Positions 1 through 11,254 of a stretch of DNA of 64,000 bases are shown here, piece by piece. How positions within the stretch are numbered: position 1 is the stretch's first letter; the number at the start of each line of letters is the position of its first letter. The notes below the pieces were generated by a model that had not been told where the DNA came from, did not search any database, and saw nothing but the letters and a program-made list of their open reading frames with translations. The stretch is from Polytrichum commune (lineage: Eukaryota > Streptophyta > Polytrichopsida > Polytrichales > Polytrichaceae). The translations under genes and the position numbers were made by a program. The DNA lies in the NCBI GenBank assembly GCA_950295325.1, contig OX485803.1, positions 70,387,554-70,451,553 on the forward strand, given 5' to 3'.

Positions 1-447
1 GGATTTTTTTTGGTTTTTTTTTGCTAAATTTGGGTCTTGCGGCCCCAAATTACTCTAGGAAGCCCCCTATGAGATCAAGTAAGGCCCCCACCCAATTAAA
101 AAAATAGGGGGCATGTTTTATCCCAACCCTGCCACCCCCTCTTGAACCTGGCCTCCGAGCCATGCTCGACGGGGGTTTTTAGACAGATCCTGCATTGCGC
201 CCCAAGAAGAAACAACCTTTGGTGTTGGTTGTGCCCCACATGAGGGGGTTTTTTGTTTAAACACAACTCCACCTTCATCCTTCAATGACTTGCCTCCAAG
301 AATGCCAACCAATCTAGTCCCAATAAATGCACATGTACCTTCTTCATGATTTTTTCCACATGCCAATCTTGATGCCAAGACTATTGGTGTCCATGACTGT
401 GAGTATCGCTATCCCTTGCATCACCTCCAAATCCATTTAAAATTTAT
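1..447. other. C-rich/AT-rich leader, no gene recognised
   Basis: The first 300 bases alternate C/G runs and A/T runs. Short open frames on the minus strand are low in complexity and match no family I know. No LTR, terminal repeat or RNA gene is visible. Confidence 0.4.
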
Positions 448-742
448 ATGAATCTTTCTAATGCACTCCAAGATGCTCATGCATGTGTGTTGCCGTGCAC
501 ATTGGTAGAAATCACATATCTAGTGAAAAGTGTTGGTGAAGTTCTTGTATATAGGGCATGGCCATACCGATTACCTCTGCCTGCCTCTACATTTGGGCGC
601 CAACATTTGACAGAGAACTTGGATCCAGAATGTGTTGAACAATATGAGTGATTTTTCAAGTTGTACATGTCTGACGTGAATGTGGATGACAATCCACTGG
701 TGGGTTCCTTCCACCAAAGAGTTCATATTAACAAGTTGTTTC
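448..742 (+). pseudogene. unclassified coding-like stretch
   Basis: A plus-strand frame reads 67 codons to a TGA at 649-651, then continues in the same frame for about 30 more codons up to the edge of the Copia-A LTR. The composition is protein-like (mixed charged and hydrophobic residues, including HLTENLDPECVEQYE just before the stop) and richer in GC than the flanks. I do not recognise the family. It could be a broken exon or part of an unknown element interrupted by the LTR. The start is only the first ATG and is not supported by other evidence. Confidence 0.25.
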
Positions 743-1001
743 TATTTTAAGTCAATAGGATTAGAGATGAGATTCCACAAGCATATACACATACAAAAAA
801 GACATATGAGCAATGTTTGGAGTGAGATGATCTTTGGCTTTCATCGTTTATTTTCTTTTACTTGGTTCATACAAACAATATGAGATTATTCTTATCCCTC
901 TTCAAACCATTGTTGTGGCCTCTTTCCAACCTTATTGTTTCTCATGCCTCTTTCATTACATTTCTATTGACTATGAGCAATCTAATGCTTTGCCTTCTAC
1001 A
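737..1001 (-). repeat. Copia-A 3' LTR
   Basis: About 265 bp, closely similar to 2922-3197 and 48997-49275 and partly to 55070-55235. On the minus strand it starts TGTAGAAGG and ends near AACA, the usual TG...CA form. Directly inside lies a purine-rich tract on the minus strand (complement of ctcccaatttaagag at 1002-1016), which fits the polypurine primer site and fixes this copy as the 3' LTR. Confidence 0.8.
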
Positions 1002-1147
1002 CTCCCAATTTAAGAGTGTTCAAAGGCTTCTAAACCCATTGCCTTTGAGGCCTATCATTTGCAAGTGGTTTGGTTAGCACGTCCGCTATCATATCCTTCG
1101 GTGGATAATACTTCAAACATATATTTTGGTTTTTTGGTTTTTTATTT

Positions 1148-1584
1148 TTATGAAGTGACGTTGTATGTCAATATGTTTGGTGCGAGAATGATGTGTGGAA
1201 TTTTCTTGCAAGTTCTATGTATCATTAATTGTCGCACATAATGGATGCAGTCATTTTTGCACGTATCCCACATCACCAAAATTCGCCTAAGCCAAACTGC
1301 CTCCTTCATGCAATGGCTAGTGGCCATGTACTCCACCTCCATTGTAGACAATGCAATGGTTGGTTGTTTTTTGTATTTCCACAAAATAATTCCAACTCCA
1401 ATAAAAAAATCACGTACCTTGTGGTGGATTGCCGATGGTTTGCATTTTCCGCCCAATCCACATCACAAAATCCTCTCAAGGCAATATTATTGACTCCGAG
1501 GCATAATTTGAAGTCCAAATTGCCCTTCAAATGATGCGTTTCACAACCATCCAATGCGGTGGACCAACCTTCGACATAACTCAT
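1148..1584 (-). pseudogene. Copia-A RNase H / RT tail, broken
   Basis: Two overlapping frames together give the end of copia RT and RNase H. The frame at 1584-1306 holds ALRGFCDVDWAENANHR, which matches the RNase H start (family form RGFCDADWAG). The frame at 1456-1148 holds KKQPTIALSTMEVEYMATS and KEAVWLRRIL, the hallmark stretch around the catalytic Glu. A frameshift near 1380 separates them. RNase H removes the RNA strand during reverse transcription; this copy cannot be translated through. Downstream it runs into the polypurine tract and 3' LTR. Confidence 0.85.
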
Positions 1585-1611
1585 TGTATTAATTGCAAAG
1601 GTTCATGTCAC

Positions 1612-2097
1612 TCACCATATTTTGGAGCATATGAATCCCCTTCACATTCAAATGGCCAAGGCGATGGTGTCAAGCTCAAGCACACCATCTCCCGTTAGAA
1701 ATTATACCAAGTTGGTTGCATCCGCTTCGTGCACCTTCGTAAAGTATATTTTGTACAAGTTATGTTTGCGTGACGCAATTGCAATGGCTTTGCTGTCGCA
1801 AGCTTTTACAAAACATTTGTTAAGGTTGAATTGCATTTTCAAATCATTTGATACAAGTTTGCTCACCAAGAGCAAATTGGCTTGCAACTTGGGTACATGA
1901 GGCGCATCTTTAATACAAATTCGGTTGATTTTACCTCTCATGATTGCTTCAATGATGATGGATCCCATCCCGATGGCTTCGACAACACTATCTTCACCCA
2001 TCTACACATTGCTTGGAGTGGCTACCTCATATGTGTCGAATGCGTCCATTTGCGAAGTCACGTGCTTGGTGGCTCCAGAATCCAAACTAGAAGATAA
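1612..2097 (-). pseudogene. Copia-A protease/GAG-pre-integrase fragment
   Basis: The minus-strand frame 2001-1702 reads DSVVEAIGMGSIII, DAPHVPKLQANLL and VSKLVSNDLKMQFNL, the standard segment between copia protease and integrase. It continues (about 1675-1612) into the degraded GHL...KGVH region. It is then joined almost directly to RNase H near 1600, so integrase and RT have been lost. The matching segment of Copia-C lies at 51653-51000. Upstream, near 2097-2160, the reading abuts sequence that matches the 5' untranslated region of Copia-C (54970-55030), so gag is deleted too. Confidence 0.8.
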
Positions 2098-2159
2098 CAC
2101 TCAAAATATGCGTTTGCACCTCAGTGAAGTGGAAACATGCACATATGTTCTTGATCTCT

Positions 2160-2725
2160 AAAACATGCACTTTCATATTAAACCACTCAAGTCAAATTTT
2201 GTTGTTCTCAAAGAAATTTTAGGACATTCAAATCACTCAAATATAATCTCATTCACTTCAAATACCTTAAGTTAGATCTTCTACACCTCAAGAAAAATCA
2301 TAAAATACTCAAATCATTCAAACAAATTTTCCTTCACTTCAAATGTTTTTTACATTCTCAAAGACCTCAAGTCAAATATTCAACACTTCAAAAGAAGTCT
2401 TAAGATACTCAAATCACTTCACAAGATCTTCTATACCTCAAATGTGCCTTATACTCTCAAATACCTCAAGTCAAATTTTTTACACCTCAAGACACTCAAA
2501 CAACATTTCCTTCAATTCAAACTTTTTTGAATGGGCTCAAACAAACCTTACAACACTCAAGCCTCACAAATAAGCTTTAAACCACTCAAGTCATATGTTT
2601 TTGAAGTCTAAACACCTCCAAACCTTTCAAATAAACTTCTCAACACTCAAGTCTCTCAAGTCATGTACTATTGGAGTCTAAACACCTTCAAAGCTCTCAC
2701 TTAAAACACTCAAGACACTCAAGAC
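2160..2725. repeat. CTCAAG-rich degenerate repeat in Copia-A leader
   Basis: About 560 bp made of loosely repeated units such as cactcaagtcaaat and acacctcaa, with irregular spacing of roughly 25-60 bp. It lies between the 5' untranslated region and the 5' LTR of Copia-A. Copia-C has lost most of this segment (its leader jumps from gatcttctacacct at about 55060 straight into the LTR). The lack of a constant period argues against a satellite. Confidence 0.6.
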
Positions 2726-2921
2726 ACTCTAGTCACGTGCTCTTGCATCAAACATACATTCAAGCAAAAACAAAAGATAAAGAAACATTTACAACAACCA
2801 AATGCACCCTTGAACACCTCCAAAGCTCTGAAGCTCCAAAGAGCCAACCCCTCAACATCCACTCCGCAACCTCAAAGTAATCAAAATTTCTAGGCATTTC
2901 ATTTGCATGGTGGGCCCATAA

Positions 2922-3197
2922 CCTATTGAAAGTCAACAAGACTAGAGATGAGATTGCACAGACTTGTACACATACACAAAAGCATATGAACAATGCTTGG
3001 AGTAAGATGGTCTCACACTCTCATTGTTTTGTTTTTTTTATTGATATTATTTTTTTCCTTGGTTCATGCAAACAATATTGGATAACTCTTATCCCTCTTC
3101 AGACTAGTGTTGTGGCCTTATTCTAATCTTATTGTTTCTTATGTCTCCTTTATTCCATTATGTTGATTACAAGCAATCTAATGCTCTACCTTCTACA
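2922..3197 (-). repeat. Copia-A 5' LTR
   Basis: About 275 bp, similar along its length to 737-1001 and 48997-49275, and ending on the plus strand with ccttctaca like the other copies. Sequence beyond 3197 differs from the other copies, as expected for the outer edge. The inner edge has lost its terminal CA and I cannot name a primer-binding site with confidence. Confidence 0.75.
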
Positions 3198-3479
3198 CCG
3201 TATTGTAAGCATCAACAAATTCAATTAAAATCTCAATGTTATCATGTTTGTGGCTATTCCAAGGAGGAATGACATTGAAAGGTGTGAAGACATTAAGAAC
3301 TGCAAGCCCCTCCAACATGTCTACAATAATGAGATCAACCTTAGCCCCCTGAGACACATGCAAGAATAAGTAACAATCAATATATGACTTGACAACATGT
3401 GAAACCAAAGGACGTTAGGATTTTTATTTATTTATTATTATTATTTTCAATTGTTACCTTTTTTACAATCTCCATTGCC

Positions 3480-5735
3480 TCTACCAATTGTAGGTGGTCG
3501 TTGGCACCATTTTCCATAACTGTCAATATTGATATTTGTTTCCCCACAATTGACACATTTGCCAATCTTGCTTGTCATGATGACTCACCCCTATTATCTC
3601 TACCCCTAGTTTGGCTATATGTTGTGAATGTTATTGGGATTGAGGAGTTGGGGATGGAACAATAACAACTCCATGTCTATGTTGTATGGGCACAATTTCC
3701 AATAGAGTGGTAGAAGAAGGTTCCCTTTGAGTTTGTTGGTCCATAGCCCTTTGCAACATGCTTGTGTTTCTTAGCTTTTGTCTATTGGGACAAGTGGCAA
3801 CTTACTATCATCTCTCAACACACCTGAATTATCATGCCTTTGAGAGAGTAACCCTTGAGTCTTATCTATCTTCACATTTATTGGGTGAAAAGTCATTGGA
3901 CGATCAATAAATTGAGGACAATATTGCAAAGTAGCATGATCCCAAATTCATAACCGGGATTAAATGAAAATGCATAGACCGCCATCCTCCGTCCAAATAG
4001 ACAAATCAGTTGGAAAGACATTCATGATAATTGCTTTGAAGGCCAAAATTTCCCTTTTGAGGTTCCTAAAGAACATGCATTTGTACGATCTAGTTGTGAA
4101 TTAATTGAACACAAATAACAATGTCGGAATCTTATCATATTTCCAAAGAATGAAGATATATTACCTATAAATAACATTTTTTTTAATGTAATGCCTTTGT
4201 TGGGAAATTCAGTTACCTTGGATGATTTTGTGAAACTTGCATTCCCACAAAACATCAAATGGAATGCCTCCATTTCTCCACATAATCCTTGGGAGAGTGG
4301 ACCCAATTATGCCAATCCACCTCATCCAATTCTTTGCACAAGCTTTGAAATTCATTTACCACGGCCTCTTCCAACTATCAAACACAACAAATTTTAAATT
4401 TTAAAAGTTCATTTTACTTGAATTTCAATCAACCCTTACAAAAAGAAATGAAGAACATTACCAGAGCCCAGAAAAATGCCCTCACAACTCACGACTTGAG
4501 CTTAATATATTTCACATCTCCCACTGGACGGTGGAGAGATTTGTGCGACATATTGTAGGGGTTCCACCAGAGTAAAGAATCCTAAGAAATTGAATAGAGT
4601 ATTATGAATTACCTATGCAAACAACTCATCATCGTTTGTAGGGTTAGCCACAATGACTAATTTCTCAAATTCTTACTCCATAGTGCTCCAATAGCCATCT
4701 TCGTGGCCAATTGCACGGCAAGCTCCGGGCCTTTAGATAATTTGTTGTCAATGGGTGTTCTATCTATGTACTTATGGGCACCTTCAACTGCATCCACAAT
4801 CTCTCTTTATACATATTACACAAAACCAAAAGTGGGAAATTAGTGTTGGAATATTATTAAGAAAGAATAAAAATTATTTGGAAAGTTACAAACCTTGTAT
4901 AAGAATTGTGTGAAGACGTCCAACATCAAAGGATACCGAGTGTTTTTTTTTCTCTTCTTTTCTCCCATGAAGAATATTGGTCAGGTGTCAAAGAATCACA
5001 AAATTCTTGGAGCTTCAACTTGCCAAACATCTTCACATGATCTTTTTTGGTTGACCTTAACAAACGAGATATGTCAATGTCATATATAAAATGTTAATGT
5101 AAAAACAAAAAGTTAATGATCACACAAAGCCAAAACAAAAAAGTAGCCACTTGTTAACACCATGCATTGCATCAAGCAACACCCCAACAAATCTGGAGAA
5201 ATTTAAGAATATGTAATCAATGCAATAATGCCAATCTGGATTGTCGTGATGCATGTTGTCTATATGATGTTGCCATGCACTCACTCTATGGTTCTATTCC
5301 CAAACCCATAACATTTTCCCCTTCAAGACATTCAAATCATTATAAGTGGACAAAATTGATTCAAAAAAATCATTGATGACTTGGCAGTTTTCATCCCATG
5401 AAGCATGTGTATGATCTGTGACATTTTCCACCTTCCACATAATATCCACAATGGAAACATTAAAAACCATGTCACCCTCATGATAATTATTGACAAACTC
5501 ATTTTCAAGCAATTGGGCGTCCACCTTAGGGATTGGTCTTACTAATGACAAACAATTAAGACAACACAAAGGCACACTAAGATGACATATAGAGGTGGGT
5601 TTCATACAAAAACTTCCAATTATTTTATTGAAATTTGTGATTTGTAAATTTCACAAATTGCTTGCATTGTTGTAAGTAGTGTCTAAATCTTCAGTTGCTT
5701 CAAAGGTAGACACAACATCTGCACATCCTACCAAT
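3480..5735 (-). pseudogene. multi-exon pseudogene, unknown family with GNHR-like motif
   Basis: At least seven minus-strand coding blocks are separated by intron-like gaps: about 5722-5642, 5550-5170, 5075-4894, 4804-4613, 4585-4462, 4374-4217 and 4065 downwards. Donor sites are visible after 4894 (CAAG|GTTTGT), 4613 (ATAG|GTAATT), 4462 (TCTG|GTAATG) and 4217 (CAAG|GTAACT), with AG acceptors before 4374 and 4065. Readable stretches include QLLENEFVNNYHEGDMVF, GKMLWVWE*NHRVSAW, HDNPDWHYCIDYIFL, KLKLQEFCDSLTPDQYSSW, DAVEGAHKYIDRTPIDNKLS, NEFQSLCKELDEVDWHNWV and LAFKAIIMNVFPTDLSIWTE. Stops fall inside the WE*NHR motif, after IGALME and after EKWRHSI, with frameshifts near 4960 and 3940. The E-x-N-H-R pattern resembles a ParB-like (G/E)NHR box, but I cannot name the family. 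Conserved splice sites show it came from an intron-bearing gene, not a retrocopy. Confidence 0.6.
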
Positions 5736-6429
5736 ACATACAAAGGACACAACCACACAAAATTAGAAATCAATTAGAACTCAAAGGGAGTTGGTTCTCA
5801 AGCCAAATGCCATTTACAATAACTAATACACCTTACACACAAGCAAATCAAAAGATAAATGGTCCAACAAACCATAAAATAAAGGTCATGATGAGGACTT
5901 TGAGACGACCTAAAACCATGCATTTTAGTTGCAAATCAGAATATAAAGGGCTGAAAAAGGTCCAGAGGGTTGAAAAAAACATTTAAAAAAATGTTGCAAA
6001 ATTGAAAGTGTTTCCATTTTTAACACTTTCTATTTTATTTTTCTGAATATTTTAACCCTTTGTTGAGCCCTTATTTGAATAATTGCGGGTTCCCCAAGTG
6101 TCAATCTTAGGCCCCTGTGCTAATGGCTAGGAGTGAGGGGCAATGATGGTTTTTAAGCCAAGCCCCCTATCTATGTGGGCCTATTTAGTCGTATGCCATG
6201 GGGGCACAATGGGCATTAATCTCCCACCCCCAAGGCCCTAATCAAGACTTTGAGAATGCCTAAAGGCTGGAGAAAGGACCAGCCATTGGCACAGGTCCCC
6301 CACCTCATGACCTATACACAAACATATTAGTTGCACATCAAAATATAAAGAAATGAAAACAAAATAGTTAAAGGTACAACAACATACCTTGATGGTCTTG
6401 GCGGCACACAACTCTTCACCCTTCACCCT
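5736..6429. other. AT-rich spacer with a short diverged duplication
   Basis: No gene recognised. Two diverged copies of a short segment occur: gactttgaga...cctaaa...ttagttgca(a/c)atcagaatataaa around 5890-5950 and again around 6245-6350. It may include upstream introns or the promoter of the 3.5-5.7 kb pseudogene. Confidence 0.35.
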
Positions 6430-7095
6430 CCAAATTGCACACTCTATCTAAACCATGAAATCGACACATGGCCACAATTACTCTCTACTTGTACTCACTC
6501 ACACATAAAAGGATCTGCATAGCCTGAAATAACAATGATGTACACCAAATAGTGCACATTGCAATCCAACAAACATACAAGGTGCTACACCCTTGCAAAT
6601 GTTGCCCCCGACACACCTAGCCCCAAGACAACACAATGCACATGCCCCACCCCACCCCCCCCCCCCCAAAAAAATCCAACAAATATGGGCCCCTCATTCA
6701 GAGTCTTAAAATTGTCTGCTGGATCATTAACCCCCTTATCACCACCACAATACGAGTATGTGGCGATGTTCATAAACAATCACTAGAGGTACTAGAAGAC
6801 CTCCAAATACCCCTTGAGAAGTCGAAAACTCACGAAACACATACATCAAATACCCATAAAGTAACTCACATGCCTCATCTTAAATAAAAGAAAACTTGAC
6901 AACAACCAAGCTCCAGTCAACCCACCCCCTTAAGCTCAACAACACAACCAATCACACTAGAAGACCAAACCAACAAATCCCGCCCCCCCCCCCCCCACCC
7001 CTCCCTTTTTCCTTTTTAAAAATTGAAAATACTTCTCCATGGAGCTGACCTCCCGAAAGGTAGGAAGTGTTCCTACCTTGAAGCCCACAAAATCA
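6430..7095 (+). mobile_element. LINE copy 1: 3' end of RNase H/RLE-type non-LTR retrotransposon
   Basis: The plus strand reads NCTLYLNHEIDTWPQLLSTC (CCHC finger with its second Cys lost), then QSNKHTRCYTLANV, then a Pro-rich stretch caused by a poly-C run, then GPLIQSLKIVCWIINPLITT and LEVLEDLQIPLEKSKTHETH. This is the same protein order as LINE copy 2 at 18.5-19.6 kb. Two C-tracts (6655-6667 and 6983-6996) disrupt the frame. The 3' part holds a perfect short hairpin, AAGGTAGGAA / TTCCTACCTT, around 7055-7080. It is 5' truncated or diverged above 6430. The RNase H part is not visible here. Confidence 0.65.
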
Positions 7096-7327
7096 AATGT
7101 TTATTATGTGTTCCATGGACATAAAAACTTTTCAAGTTCATTGGTTTAAAAAATATCAAAGTTCACAAGTTGACACCCTCTTCAGCCTATTCATTATGGG
7201 TCCTCCTACTCCTTCAACATAAGGATGTGGCCTTGGTGTCTCTAAATTCTGTAAGAAATTCATATAACTTTCAATAATGGAAATTGAAGTTTTGCTTACT
7301 CCTGATACCATAATGTTTGTGTATCAT

Positions 7328-7702
7328 CTACACTAAATATGATATTTAGTGTCACCAATTCTAATTGTCTTGCTCAATACTAATTGTAAACCACAACATA
7401 GTGTCACCAACACTAAATGTTAACCCAACATTAGTTGTCATTCCTTGTAATTTCTTTGGGGAGTTATGCATTTACAGTGTTGTAATTACTATCACTTACC
7501 AAGTGATTTTTCATCCAGCTTTCAATCATCCATGACAATATTTCATCACAAGATGTTGACAAGAGAAGGTTGGGTTTTGGCCAATGGATGAACTCATCCA
7601 CCATCCATGACAACATTTGTTCACTTCTTCATAAGTGTCATTTGAAAAGATACCATAGTGACTTAAAATACCATATGACACTAAATATCATATTTACTGT
7701 AG
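7328..7702. mobile_element. MITE family 1, copy 1
   Basis: A 375-bp element with terminal inverted repeats starting CTACACTAAATATGATAT. The interior is shared along its length with 39053-39430 (same orientation) and 16163-16538 (reversed), for example caccaacactaaatgttaac and ccatatgacactaaatat. It has no coding capacity. No unambiguous target duplication is seen, so I do not assign a superfamily. Confidence 0.8.
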
Positions 7703-8545
7703 TAGTCTTGGGTGAATGGAAGCAGTAGACTAGCATAAAGTATATGTGATAGGTGTACTATCACCTAAAGGTATACGGGTGTTATTTGGTTTCTTTTCTA
7801 TCAAATACCAATATTGAAATGGTGTGTGGTCATGTGTAGATCTAAGAAGAAACTCCACAACACATATTTTTAAGAGATTGGACTCTGTCCTCGAATTTTG
7901 GTAAGTGCTCTACACGTTACTTTTAGCCAATGTAATTGGACGGGACCTATGTATTCATTTAGAGAGACATACATGCATAACTAAATCATAAGAGATCCAA
8001 ATTTTGTTGATATTTTATCATAGATTGCTAAAGCAATACATATCCCAAGATGTAAATATGGAGAACAAGTAAAACTTACCTAATAACATCCACATATCTT
8101 ACTGCTTCTACTAAGTATGATTTTGGGTCTAATTTTTTCTACCGGTATGACTTAGAACTATCTAGTGCACTTATGAGCGAATTGCAAATGGAGTTCAATA
8201 ACACATAGCATGTACTAGTTCTCTTCTTGGATCACTCAAGTGCCCCATAGTCCAAATAAGGTCCAAGTGCCTAACTCCGTCAATGACCTCAATTCCGATT
8301 CCAATGCCTTTTGTATATTTATTTGTTTCACCTAAAGCAAGAAATTATGCACTTCAAGTTGAATATCAAGTGTGTGATTCTAAGGACTAAGAATAGTTGA
8401 TTGATTGAAGGAGACAAAATATCAATGATCAACACTGTCTACTTTTGGGACCTTTTGCGATCAAAAAAGATCAAATGAAGTTTGTGATTTTAAACATTTC
8501 TATAGAAATTAGACATTCTTATTATCGAAAGATCAAATGATGCCC
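7703..8545. other. AT-rich spacer, nothing recognised
   Basis: No frame of note, no repeat shared with the rest of the window, and no RNA gene. Confidence 0.4.
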
Positions 8546-8706
8546 CAGCCACACCGGGGGTCCAGTTGGGGCCCAACCGATGCGCGGCCCCCCCACAAAT
8601 GAGGCCGCCCATCCAGGTCTTGGTCCTTGCCAACCAGGGCTCTTTGGGAGCTTGTCCCATCTGCCTTGAATGGGCTGGGTCCTGGCTAGAACCCCCGGTG
8701 TGGCCA
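8546..8706. mobile_element. short GC-rich inverted-repeat element, copy 1
   Basis: About 160 bp, much richer in GC than its flanks. The ends are imperfect inverted repeats: CCACACCGGGGGTCCAG on the left and the complement of ctagaacccccggtgtgg on the right. The interior text cttgtcccatctgcctt(g)aatgggc recurs at 12220-12245, inside a second copy that ends with the same cccccggtgtg. A non-autonomous DNA element is the simplest reading. Confidence 0.55.
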
Positions 8707-9099
8707 TGCTATGAATGGGCATGAGGATCGTCACCACCTAAGGGAAAGGGTAAAAAAATTCCATAGACCCCTATGCTTCTTGGAGGCTATGGACAAGAGT
8801 GCCACCACATTCACACCCTTTGACATGAAACTTCAACACCAATGACAAATGAATGCAGTAGATGAGATTCTCCTGTTTCATAAGCAAAAAGGATTTGAGA
8901 ATCAAATTGTTTGGACCAAGGTAAGAGTTCTTGGATTTTTCATGAACTGACAAGTTGTATCTTCACAATCCTTCATGTACAAATTGCTCATAAAAGTGAA
9001 CATGTAGTACCTCCTTTATGTCAAATTCAACACATATGTCCAAATGATGTAAATGTGCAATTCCGACTACACAAAATGTCACAATGGGCAGAACCGACC
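8707..9099. other. spacer, nothing recognised
   Basis: Short open frames only, with no family signature. Confidence 0.35.
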
Positions 9100-9284
9100 A
9101 CTAGTTATAGATGAACAGGTTGAGTTTGAAAATAATTGGTTGAATTTCAAGACTTCGAGATAATTACTGATCATTTAGATTTTTTAGAATATACCTCAAA
9201 TAAATAAATAAAACTAATAAATGTCAACATGCAACTGGTTAGACTTGGAAACGCTAGGATGCCAACCAATTATGTCCAAAATGT
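9100..9284 (+). repeat. dispersed repeat C, copy 1
   Basis: About 185 bp alignable by eye with 19840-20035 (plus) and the complement of 46120-46318. Shared text includes aacaggttgagtttgaaaataa, tcaagact and caactggttagacttggaaa. Non-coding and of unknown class. Confidence 0.65.
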
Positions 9285-10291
9285 ATACATGCTTTAATAC
9301 ATGGTTTGAAGGGGAACATTTAGTAAAATATTTCTTTAAATTACAAAGAAATTATTAAAAAAACTGAAAATCATATTTTGGTCTCCCATTCCGTTAAAGG
9401 TACATATCCAATCACAAACAATATCCCTCAAGAATTCTTAACCAAGATCTTGCAAACTTCAAACATCAAATGGCACATCCACACTACTTCACTCATAGCC
9501 CCAACCATGCACACACGTGGTCATCAAACAATTTCCTTGGCATGACCTCAAAGGATTCATACTTGAAATTCGACCACTGCGCCCCCCCATCCACCAACCC
9601 AATTTTTTGATTTTAAAAAAATTAAAAAAACTAGCAAAACCTCTTCCATAGAGAAGCACATGCCTTCCCAACTCAATATTGGGTAATAAACACCAGGTCC
9701 GGAGGGCATTGCTAATGATATCTTAAACATTTGAACCTCCAACATGCCATAACCTATTATTCTATCATACAATTGAATATTGTTGCTAAACTCATCAAAA
9801 TCCAAAGTACTGGTGACATAGCCACATCATTACCTCCACAAATTCGAAATCCCTTATGCCCATTGCAAAATGTTGGACAAGTGGTGCCTTTCTTGGAGGA
9901 GAAGTACACAGAGTGTGTTATTTAATGCTCAGTCGAAGATACTTTCTCTTTCCAAATGTTTTGGCACATTGTGGAGAAGAAGGTGAATAATGCAGATAAT
10001 AGTTTGAAGTGCAACATTATCCTTGGCTCAAAGAGTATATACTCTATGGTGGGTTTCTCGATGACCGACCCTACTCTACTCTGAACTCATGCGTTATTGT
10101 GTTTTGTATTTCATGTATTGATGGGATTTGGGCTGACTATGAGTAAATCTTCACATCTGTTGCCAGGGTGGTAGGGTTTACAGACTGATACCTTGGAGCA
10201 TTGATGCGGTTGCAAAAGAAGTTAATGACATGAATGAAGCAGAGTATTTTGTGCACGATGGGGTGTCAGTGACAATCGGCAACCTTGTCGA
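9285..10291. other. spacer upstream of Copia-B
   Basis: No gene recognised. A run of C at 9581-9588 is followed by an AT-rich stretch. Confidence 0.35.
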
Positions 10292-10494
10292 TGTTGGGGA
10301 TTGTTGGAAGTTGCTCTTAAGTTTAGGTTTAAGGTTAGTTGTTCCCAGTGTCACCGAACACACGGGGACGAGAACCATGTACTCTTCCTTTGAGCGTTCC
10401 CGGGATTCTCTTGATGTATGTAGTTGAGGCTCCGACCTCTTTATCAAAATTCATTTTCAACTACAGTTTTAGTTTAGTTGCATAGCACTCAGCA
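10292..10494 (+). repeat. Copia-B 5' LTR (start tentative)
   Basis: The right edge is well fixed, because the LTR ends ...ctcagca immediately before the primer-binding site. The left edge is placed at the TGTTGGGGATTG text at 10292 because plant copia LTRs usually start TGTTG, giving 203 bp. Without a second LTR in the window this start cannot be confirmed. Confidence 0.5.
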
Positions 10495-10508
10495 TGGTAT
10501 CAGAGCCG
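10495..10508 (+). promoter_or_regulatory. tRNA-iMet primer-binding site
   Basis: TGGTATCAGAGCCG directly after an LTR ending in CA. This is the standard complement to the 3' end of plant initiator tRNA-Met, used to start minus-strand synthesis in copia elements. Confidence 0.85.
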
Positions 10509-11254
10509 GCACCCTAGCTACCTTCTCACTGTAGTGAATTGTTCGCTCAATGCTGACCATAGCTTGAACTGTATCTGCATCGTTGAAGCAGATCAAAATG
10601 TCGTACCATATAATACACCCAGAGTAGTAACCAGGTCTCATGACGTACATGTTCCTCCTGGCTGTCATCTTCAACGTCAATGGAGAAAGATTTGGAAGGA
10701 TTTGTAACGCAAGTGATGGCGCTCGTTGGATTGCAAGAGGATGCACTTTAGGGCTCTGGAGTCGACCCCGCAACGAGTACACCGCCAACCTCTATGTCTT
10801 GAATCTCAAGCAGCCCCTTGTTGAGCGTCAAATTCTTGGGAGCTGCGCTTTGGAACGCTCAACGAGATCCCTGTTGCGTCGATAAAGATATGACTTCATA
10901 TACAGATCTGCGAAATCCACACCCAGTTTCATCTCTTGGCTAAGATTGTGTTAGAGCATGATCCTCTCTAGATCTGTGAGTTTTACTCAACATATAGTTA
11001 CTCACACTATGAGCGCAGACTCAGAGATCGAGAGCGAAAGTGCTGATATAGATCGGGGTAGTAGAGAAAACACTCCTGCCACACAAACCTTCGTGATTAG
11101 ATCGATCCACAACAGATTCACCATGACTCTCGCACATAGTCAGCTCGAACGGGACAACCCGATCCCTACCTCGACTGCTAGATCAGCTTCAGGCTCAACT
11201 ATGAACACTTACTCGTCTAGGACACAAGATTTTTGGAATCAAACCTGATAATTC

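Larger units (their letters stand above)
737..3197 (-). mobile_element. Copia-A: internally deleted Ty1/copia retrotransposon
   Basis: This is a minus-strand copia element with an LTR at each end (737-1001 and about 2922-3197) and only about 1.9 kb between them. Reading 5' to 3' on the minus strand it keeps a 5' untranslated region, a protease/pre-integrase segment (2097-1612) and the end of RT plus RNase H (1584-1148). Gag, the integrase core and most of RT are missing. The junctions are internal, so this is a deletion derivative and not a solo LTR. The related element at 49.0-55.2 kb keeps the missing parts. The five bases outside each LTR (caagt and ccgta) do not match, so no target duplication is visible. 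Confidence 0.85.

Noticed and set aside
9560-9700. possible sixth LINE 3' end (ccttcc...tagagaag text)
   Set aside because: Similarity to the 3' region of LINE copies was too short and no protein text could be aligned.
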